Positions 58,718 through 64,000 of a stretch of DNA of 64,000 bases are shown here, piece after piece. The notes under the pieces are model-generated. The model ran no database searches. It was not told the origin of the DNA and saw nothing but the letters and a program-made list of their open reading frames with translations. Every line of letters starts with the position of its first letter. Positions within the stretch are counted from its first letter, which is position 1. This stretch comes from Fen-1273 sp963837815. GTDB taxonomy: Bacteria; Bacteroidota; Ignavibacteria; UBA10030; UBA6906. Position numbers and translations under genes: made by a program. Location: NCBI GenBank assembly GCA_963837815.1, contig CAWIOS010000013.1:868001-932000 (forward strand), given 5' to 3'.

Positions 58718-59704
58718 TCAACCCAGGTCCATCGCGCGCCGCACGTCGGCCATCGTGGCCTGCGCTCTCGCCCGGGCCCGCGTCTCCCCCTCGGCAAGGA
58801 TCTCCCGGACTTCCCCGGGGCGCGATTCCAAGTGCGCGCGGCGCTCGCGCATCGGCGCGAGCCCGTCGGCAATGATGCCGGCAATCCGCGTCTTGCACTC
58901 CACGCACCCGAGAGCGCCCGAGCGGCACCCGGCGTCGATGTCCGCCGCCCCCGCGGGATTGAATTTCTGGTGATAACGGTAGACAAGGCACACTTCCGGA
59001 CGCCCCGGGTCGTTCCTGCGGACCTTCAGGGGATCGGTGACGGCGGTCTTCATTTTCTTCAGGATCTCCTCCGGGGGATCGGCGAGCAGGATCGTATTCC
59101 CTGCGGATTTGCTCATCTTCCTGTCGAGCCCGTCGAGCCCGGGGAGACGGGGGAAATGCGTGAGCTTCGGCTCCGGTTCGGGGAACACCGTCCCGTACTG
59201 GTTGTTGAACCGTCGGGCGATTTCCCGGGCGATTTCAACGTGCGGCACCTGGTCCTCGCCCACCGGGACGAGATCGCCCTTATACAGGAGTATATCCGCC
59301 GCCTGCAGGACCGGGTATCCCAGGTGTCCGTAGCTGACGTTCTCAATCTGCAGGTCGCGCACCTGGTCCTTGACCGCCGGGTTCCGTTCGAGCCGGGCCG
59401 CGGTGATAAGCATAGAGAAGATCAGGTGGAGCTCGGTATGCTCCTTGACCCGGGACTGCCGGAACACGGGACTCCGCGCGGGATCGATCCCCGCGGCGAG
59501 CCAGTCCACGAGCATGTCCATCGAGTTCTCCGCGATGCGGGAGGAATCGGGATTCGTCGTGAGCGCGTGATAATCGGCGATCAGGTGGTAGTTGTCGTAC
59601 TTTCCCTGCAGGGCGACCCAGTTCTCCAGCGCTCCGACAAGGTGCCCGATGTGGAGTTTTCCCGTGGGGCGCATCCCGCTGAGTATCGTTTGCCGTGAAG
59701 CCAA
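58718..59704 (-). CDS. trpS: Tryptophanyl-tRNA synthetase
   Basis: The 328-residue enzyme has ILSGMRPTGKLHIGHLVGALENW near 7-29 (the HIGH motif) and KMSKSAGNTILLADPPEEI near 193-211 (KMSKS), with the AADILLYKGDLVPVGEDQ segment near 140-157. The TTG at 59704 is chosen as start because GGGGGG lies 7 nt upstream and the protein then begins LASRQTILSG like other TrpS; other open-frame starts lie within the flanking hairpin region. Confidence 0.95.
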   Translation of the reverse strand: MASRQTILSGMRPTGKLHIGHLVGALENWVALQGKYDNYHLIADYHALTTNPDSSRIAENSMDMLVDWLAAGIDPARSPVFRQSRVKEHTELHLIFSMLITAARLERNPAVKDQVRDLQIENVSYGHLGYPVLQAADILLYKGDLVPVGEDQVPHVEIAREIARRFNNQYGTVFPEPEPKLTHFPRLPGLDGLDRKMSKSAGNTILLADPPEEILKKMKTAVTDPLKVRRNDPGRPEVCLVYRYHQKFNPAGAADIDAGCRSGALGCVECKTRIAGIIADGLAPMRERRAHLESRPGEVREILAEGETRARARAQATMADVRRAMDLG

Positions 59705-59745
59705 GTGTGTTCCCCCCGGAGGATCGGGTGCCGGTTGATGGAAGA

Positions 59746-59777
59746 GAGTCACCCGGGCGCCGCAGGCGCCGTGACTC
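59746..59777. repeat. GGCGCC hairpin at the HNH-trpS junction
   Basis: GAGTCAC (59746-59752) pairs with GTGACTC (59771-59777), and inside them two GGCGCC units flank a GCA loop (59756-59770) with a 3-nt bulge. The HNH stop codon lies within the outer arm. It has the same GGCGCC-3 nt-GGCGCC core as the broken tRNA copies. Confidence 0.8.
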
Positions 59778-60275
59778 AGTGAAGGAAGAGGTAGGGTTTC
59801 CAGCGTTCGTCGAGAGAGCCCATGACGTGCCGTATGAACGTCACGTGATTCGGGCGCATCGGCTTTCGCCGCAGCGGCATCGACGATTCGTCCGGCGTCC
59901 GGTCGCCCTTCCTGTTGTTGCACTGCACGCATGCGCAGACGAGGTTTTCCCATGTGTCCTCCCCCCCCCGGGACAGCGGGAGAACATGGTCGATCGTCAG
60001 CGAAAGATCGGACCTGCCGCAGTACTGGCAGCGGTGTCCATCCCGCCGGAGGATGTTTTTTCGGGAGAGAATGATTTTCTTGAAGGGAACCCGGACATAC
60101 ATCGAAAGGCGGACGATGCTCGGAAACGGCATGCTCGCCGACACGGACCGGATCCTGTGCCCCGCATGCTCTTCAATGAGCTCGGCCTTTCCCAGATACA
60201 GGAGGACGATTGCCTTCTTTGCGTTGATGACGCTCATGGGCTCGTAGTTCTGATTCAGAATCAGAACCTTGGCAT
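59776..60275 (-). pseudogene. HNH endonuclease with a frameshift in codons 2-3
   Basis: The open frame from 60237 down has the HNH fold: cysteines in RCQYCGRS and a CVQCNN motif, IDHVLPLSRGGEDTWENLVC near the centre. Upstream the same frame continues as NAKVLILNQNYEP, the family's conserved N-terminus, but has no start codon. An ATG at 60275, 4 nt after GGGAGG, reads MPRF then stop. One extra A (CCAAAGG instead of CCAAGG) would give MPKVLILNQNYEP in frame. The gene has a 1-nt deletion or a sequencing error; a promoter lies upstream (60381-60409). Confidence 0.75.
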
Positions 60276-60380
60276 TCAGCCTCCCGGTGGCACCCTGTGC
60301 GTGAACCTGCGCGCTGAAGTCTTTCTAACCTCCTTGCTGTCGGTAAAAATGAACGGTTCGCCGTTACAGAATAACATGAA

Positions 60381-60409
60381 AATATACCGCAAGACCCCTA
60401 CATTGTCAA
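60381..60409 (-). promoter_or_regulatory. Sigma70-type promoter of the HNH gene
   Basis: A perfect -35 TTGACA (60404-60409), 17-bp spacer and -10 TATATT (60381-60386) lie on the minus strand. The leader to the HNH ATG at 60275 would be about 100 nt, and the GGCGCC hairpin region lies directly upstream of the -35. Confidence 0.8.
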
Positions 60410-60416
60410 GACGCAG

Positions 60417-60517
60417 GTCGCGCCGTCTCTGGCGCGACCGAAGTTGGCGCCGCTCTTTGGCGCCAGCGAGGCACCGCTGCCGTTTAGCGGGGCCGAAATG
60501 GCGCCGCGTTCAGTTGC
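60417..60517. repeat. Cluster of GGCGCC-type hairpins between htrA and the HNH gene
   Basis: The 308-bp gap from 60276 to 60583 has no gene. Apart from the promoter and the terminator, it holds GTCGCGCC-GTCTCT-GGCGCGAC (60417-60438, 8-bp stem), TGGCGCC-GCTCTTT-GGCGCCA (60445-60465, 7-bp stem), CCGCT/AGCGG (60474-60490) and a lone TGGCGCC at about 60500. They share the GGCGCC core with other repeats in this window. Confidence 0.75.
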
Positions 60518-60521
60518 CGCT

Positions 60522-60556
60522 AAAAAGAAACGGCCCCGCCTGAATGGAGGAGCCGT
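60522..60556 (-). terminator. Intrinsic terminator of htrA
   Basis: On the minus strand ACGGCTCC-11 nt-GGGGCCGT (8-bp stem with one G-T pair) is followed by TTCTTTTT. It lies 28 bp after the htrA stop. Confidence 0.85.
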
Positions 60557-60583
60557 CCCGCGCAGCAAAAGCGGATAGAGATT

Positions 60584-62110
60584 CTATTTCTGGATCTGTA
60601 CTGCGACGAACGACGTCCCCCGTTCGCTCTTTACCCTCAGGAGAACCGAATCGCCGGGCTTCCGGGCATCGATGACCTTCTTCAGGTCGGCGGGCGTGTT
60701 CACCTGCTTCCGATCCGCCTCGACGATCACCATGTTCTTGCCGATGGCGCGGTTGAACGCTTCGCCGTACGGTTTGACGTCCGCGACGATGACCCCCCGT
60801 TCAATCTCCATTTCCTTCTTCTCGTCGGGCGTCATCGAGCGCACGGAGAGCCCCAGGCTTTCGAACTTCACGATCTTCGGTGATTCCACAGACCCTTCTT
60901 CCTCATCCTTCATCGGCTCCGAGGCGGTGACGACGGTCTTGTCCTCATCCCGCGCCCTGAGGGTGATCGGCTTTTCGATAACCGAGCCGTCCCTGAACAC
61001 CTTCAGCATGACCCTGTCCCCGGGATGGTGGGTGGCGATGTAGCTCTGGAGCTCGTTCCCCGCGTTTACTTCCTTGCCGTCCACCGAGAGGATGACGTCC
61101 CCTTCCTTCAGCCCTGCGGCCTCCCCGGCACCCCCCTTGACCGTGCTCTGGACAAGCACCCCCTTCGCGTCCTTCATCCCGAGTGCATTGGCCATCGTCT
61201 GGTCCACCGTACCGATCATGACCCCGATGTAGCCGCGTGAGACCCTCCCGCTCCTGATGAGGTCCGCGGCGACGGTTTTCAGGATGTTCACGGGAACGGC
61301 AAACCCGTACCCCTGGTACCGGGCGTTCGTCGTCGCGATCGCCGTGTTGATTCCAATCACCTCGCCGCTCAGATTCACGAGGGCTCCCCCGCTGTTCCCC
61401 GGATTGATCGCCGCATCGGTCTGTATGAAGTCTTCGATGCTGTAGTTGTTGTCGCGAATGATGTTGATGCTCCGTCCCTTGGCGCTGATGATCCCGGCGG
61501 TGACGGTTGACGTGAGTCCGAGCGGATTGCCGATCGCCAGCGCCCACTCGCCCACCTGGACGTTGTCGGAATTCCCCAGCGCGGCGGCGGGGAGGTCCTT
61601 CGCGTCGATCTTGACGACCGCAAGGTCAGTCGAGGGATCGGTGCCGATGAGCTTCGCCTTGTAGCTGATCTTGTCGTTCATTACCACCTCGATGCCGTCC
61701 TTCTCGGCGTCATCAACGACGTGGTTGTTCGTTACGATGTACCCGTCGGACGTGATGATCACGCCCGACCCCATTCCCTGTTCAGGCTGCGGCTCGGGCG
61801 ATTTGAAGTCCGGTCCGAAGAAATGGAAGAAGTCGTGGGGTGCTCCCTTGTCCGCCTTCTTTCCCGTCGTCGTCACCGTGATGGCAACGACGGAAGGGGT
61901 GACCGCCTTCGCGACGGCGACGAAATTGTCGCTTATCGCCTTCAGGCCCGGACTCTGGACCGCAATCGGCGTCGGGCCGCCCAGCTTGACATCGCCCCCG
62001 CTGCGGGCGAACGAAAGGTCGACGCCGCCGCTGAAATTCGAGACAAGGATGGCGCCGAAGAGGATCCCTACGGTCACAAGCGCCAGGGATGTCAGAATGG
62101 TTTTCTTCAT
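60584..62110 (-). CDS. DegP/HtrA-type periplasmic serine protease
   Basis: The 508-residue protein has an N-terminal signal anchor (residues 5-25), a trypsin-like domain with catalytic H130 in TNNHVVDD, D162 in STDLAVVK and S240 in NPGNSGGAL, then two PDZ domains near 280-380 and 415-505. It degrades or holds misfolded envelope proteins. GGGAGA lies before the ATG. It follows recO by 84 bp and ends in a terminator. Confidence 0.95.
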   Translation of the reverse strand: MKKTILTSLALVTVGILFGAILVSNFSGGVDLSFARSGGDVKLGGPTPIAVQSPGLKAISDNFVAVAKAVTPSVVAITVTTTGKKADKGAPHDFFHFFGPDFKSPEPQPEQGMGSGVIITSDGYIVTNNHVVDDAEKDGIEVVMNDKISYKAKLIGTDPSTDLAVVKIDAKDLPAAALGNSDNVQVGEWALAIGNPLGLTSTVTAGIISAKGRSINIIRDNNYSIEDFIQTDAAINPGNSGGALVNLSGEVIGINTAIATTNARYQGYGFAVPVNILKTVAADLIRSGRVSRGYIGVMIGTVDQTMANALGMKDAKGVLVQSTVKGGAGEAAGLKEGDVILSVDGKEVNAGNELQSYIATHHPGDRVMLKVFRDGSVIEKPITLRARDEDKTVVTASEPMKDEEEGSVESPKIVKFESLGLSVRSMTPDEKKEMEIERGVIVADVKPYGEAFNRAIGKNMVIVEADRKQVNTPADLKKVIDARKPGDSVLLRVKSERGTSFVAVQIQK

Positions 62111-62194
62111 GAAGAAATTCTCCCGTTGTGTTTTCGATACTCCCGCAGCCCGCGGCGGCCAGAAGCTCCGCGGCGGACTCCCCCGGGAGTGATA

Positions 62195-62959
62195 TCATAC
62201 CATTGATGAGAACACGGATTCCGACCGGAGAGTTCTCAGTCCCTCGACGTGGCCGAGGAGGAACCGGCGCAGCACCCCGGCGATCTCCCCCCGTACACGT
62301 GCGGTGAGCACCATCCGCGTCGCGGAGGCGGGATCGGCAGCCTCCTGGAGCCTCTGGATAACCGCCAGCGCAGTCTGCGAGAGGGTTTCCAGGCCCAGTC
62401 CCTTCGCCGCACATCCTGCACAGAGTATCCCGTTCCGGCCCAGATGAACGTCCCCCCCGCCTCCGGCGGGAGTCGCGGGATTGCGGCAAATCGTGCACTG
62501 CCGGAGGTCCGGCCTGAATCCGATGATCCCGAGAAGATGCAGTTCAAAGTAGTATAACGCATTCCCGGGCTGTTTTGTTGCACGGCTGACCGCGTCAAGC
62601 GTCGACGAGAGGAGATCGAAGAGCTCCCCGTTCGGTTCGTCTGCCGGGCTGACGGCGTCGGTGAGCTCGACGGCGGCCATGCCGGCAGCCATCCTGTCGA
62701 GGTCGGTGCTGAGCCCGGGAAACGACCTGGCGGTGTCGCACTGGGTCAGAAGCTGGAGGTCGCGCGATTCCTTCATGTAGAAGAGGACCGCGACATGGTT
62801 CATCGGCTGGAGTGCGCCGCCGAGACGGCTGCGCCCGTCGCGCGCTCCTTTGGCAATGACGGAGATCTTCCCCCGTTCCCTCGTATACAGCGTGGCGATC
62901 CGGCTTGTCTCGCGGTACTTCATCGTGCGGAGGACGATCGCCTCGGTTTTCACGATCAT
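62195..62959 (-). CDS. recO: DNA repair protein RecO
   Basis: RecO anneals ssDNA and loads RecA. The 254-residue protein has the OB-fold start MIVKTEAIVLRTMKYRETSRIATLYTRERGKISVIAKGARD, a helical centre with the GNALYYFELHLLGIIGFRPDL segment, and a zinc finger with cysteines in QCTICRNP and LCAGCAA near 156-185. It overlaps mtnA by 4 bp. Confidence 0.94.
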   Translation of the reverse strand: MIVKTEAIVLRTMKYRETSRIATLYTRERGKISVIAKGARDGRSRLGGALQPMNHVAVLFYMKESRDLQLLTQCDTARSFPGLSTDLDRMAAGMAAVELTDAVSPADEPNGELFDLLSSTLDAVSRATKQPGNALYYFELHLLGIIGFRPDLRQCTICRNPATPAGGGGDVHLGRNGILCAGCAAKGLGLETLSQTALAVIQRLQEAADPASATRMVLTARVRGEIAGVLRRFLLGHVEGLRTLRSESVFSSMV

Positions 62960-64000
62960 CGGTCGTTCCCCCTGTTCCCGGCGTTCTCTCCCTGCAGGAT
63001 GCCTGCAAGGGACGCGGCGTAAGGGGGGCGCAGGATGCCCCGTTCTGTGATGATCGCGCTCACGAGGGAGCCGGGAGTGACGTCGAACGCGGGGGCGAAC
63101 ACGCGTACACCGGGGGCGGCGATCCTCACGCCGGCAAACGTCGTGACTTCCGCCTCATCCCGTTCTTCGATCGGTATGTGCGATCCGTCGGGGAGCGCAC
63201 GATCAATCGTGGACGTGGGCGCCGCGACGTAGAAGGGGACGTCATGCCGGCGGGCAAGCACGGCAAGCGGATAGGTTCCCACCTTGTTGGCGGTATCGCC
63301 GTTCGCCGCGATACGGTCCGCCCCGACGATGACCGCGCTCACCTCGCCGCGTGCAAGGACGCTTCCCGCAGCGCTGTCGGTGATGAGCACCGTTTCGATC
63401 CCCTGCTTCACGAGCTCCCAGGCGGTGAGCCTCGCTCCCTGGAACAGGGGGCGCGTCTCGTCGACAAATACGCGGACGACGTTCCCCCTGCGCGCAGCGG
63501 CGGCAACGACCGCGAGCGCCGTCCCTTCCCCTGCCGTCGCCAGTGCACCCGCATTGCAGTGCGTCAGGAGCGAAGAGCGGGGAGGGATGAGATCCGCCCC
63601 GGACTCGCCGATGGTTCTGCACGATTCGATGTCCTCGCGCTGTATCGCGAACGCCTCGGCGGAAAGCCGGTCCAGGATCGCCTGCACGGACATCTCTCCG
63701 GGCCCGCGGGCGGACCGTTCCATCCGGCGCATCGCTGCAAAGAGGTTCACCGCGGTAGGGCGCGTCGCGGAAAGGTCGCGCACCGCTTCATCAAGGAGGG
63801 CAAGGAGCTCTCCGGAACCGGCAACGGGCTTCCGGCGGACGGCGAGAAGGACCCCGAACGCCGCGGCAACCCCGATAGCGGGTGCGCCGCGTATTTTCAG
63901 CGTGCGGATCGCCTGGCAGACGGTCCGGTAGTCGGCCGTCTCGACAATGACTTCCTTCGCCGGGAGGAGCGTCTGGTCGATAAACCGGAGTCTTCCGTCG
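62956..64000 (-). CDS. mtnA: S-methyl-5-thioribose-1-phosphate isomerase (partial, N-terminus off the window)
   Basis: The frame is open to the right edge, so a few N-terminal residues are missing; the visible part has 347 codons. The first residues read DGRLRFIDQTLLP, then TLKIRGAPAIGVAAAFGV. Later segments are HCNAGALATAGEGTAL with the catalytic cysteine and VGADRIAANGDTANKVGTY with the catalytic aspartate. The enzyme acts in methionine salvage; eIF2B-like relatives without these residues are excluded. It overlaps recO by 4 bp. Confidence 0.93.
   Translation of the reverse strand, partial: DGRLRFIDQTLLPAKEVIVETADYRTVCQAIRTLKIRGAPAIGVAAAFGVLLAVRRKPVAGSGELLALLDEAVRDLSATRPTAVNLFAAMRRMERSARGPGEMSVQAILDRLSAEAFAIQREDIESCRTIGESGADLIPPRSSLLTHCNAGALATAGEGTALAVVAAAARRGNVVRVFVDETRPLFQGARLTAWELVKQGIETVLITDSAAGSVLARGEVSAVIVGADRIAANGDTANKVGTYPLAVLARRHDVPFYVAAPTSTIDRALPDGSHIPIEERDEAEVTTFAGVRIAAPGVRVFAPAFDVTPGSLVSAIITERGILRPPYAASLAGILQGENAGNRGNDR

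Overview
The window is a gene-dense, GC-rich bacterial chromosome segment, about 90 percent coding and mostly on the minus strand. Gene content points to the Bacteroidota/Chlorobiota (FCB) side of the tree: a PorV/PorQ-like barrel and a PorD/DUF4835 protein, bacillithiol synthase BshA, a BamA-family barrel with a short POTRA region, a YbeY lacking its third histidine ligand, a DUF2795 protein and a TatD-radical SAM fusion. Against class Bacteroidia, many genes have clear Shine-Dalgarno sites, and several intergenic regions hold near-consensus sigma70-type promoters (TTGACA, 17 bp, TATATT). An Ignavibacteria, Kapabacteria or related deep lineage fits best; this is inference, with no marker search run.

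Layout. 1-1.3 kb: the start of a Tat-exported beta-galactosidase-like enzyme, a GIY-YIG protein joined to a tRNA-Pro, and a tandem array of broken tRNA-Pro copies. 1.3-5.5 kb: miaA, pcm, cdaA, folP, a tiny basic protein and a LON-domain protein. 5.5-14.6 kb: a composite Fe-S assembly cluster in the order rrf2, iscS, hypothetical, sufB, sufC, sufD, sufS, sufU, sufT, iscA, sod, iscX. 14.9-21.5 kb: a plus-strand ABC transporter, 3-hydroxyacyl-CoA dehydrogenase, acetate kinase, bshA and a cupin. 21.6-36 kb: mnmA, a PLP deaminase, outer-membrane proteins, a heptosyltransferase-like enzyme, TatD-radical SAM, metG, holB and bamA. 36-48.5 kb: an M23 peptidase unit; a long operon of two unknown small genes, ybeY, smg, topA, xerC, hpf and hprK behind a structured leader; then a metallo-beta-lactamase protein, gamma carbonic anhydrase, DUF3108, ctpA and a glycosyltransferase. 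48.7-64 kb: lysS, a cyclic-nucleotide-type K+ channel, TPM-domain proteins, two acetyltransferases, a lipoprotein protease, rluB-scpB-scpA-trpS, a frameshifted HNH gene, htrA, recO and mtnA.

The least ordinary feature is a set of GGCGCC-based hairpins. They replace the anticodon arm in broken tRNA-Pro copies, form the 21-bp repeats coding for the tail of a protein in the Suf operon, lie between the divergent porV-like and porD genes, follow the HNH gene, and fill the htrA-HNH intergenic region. No insertion sequence, prophage, CRISPR array or rRNA was seen.
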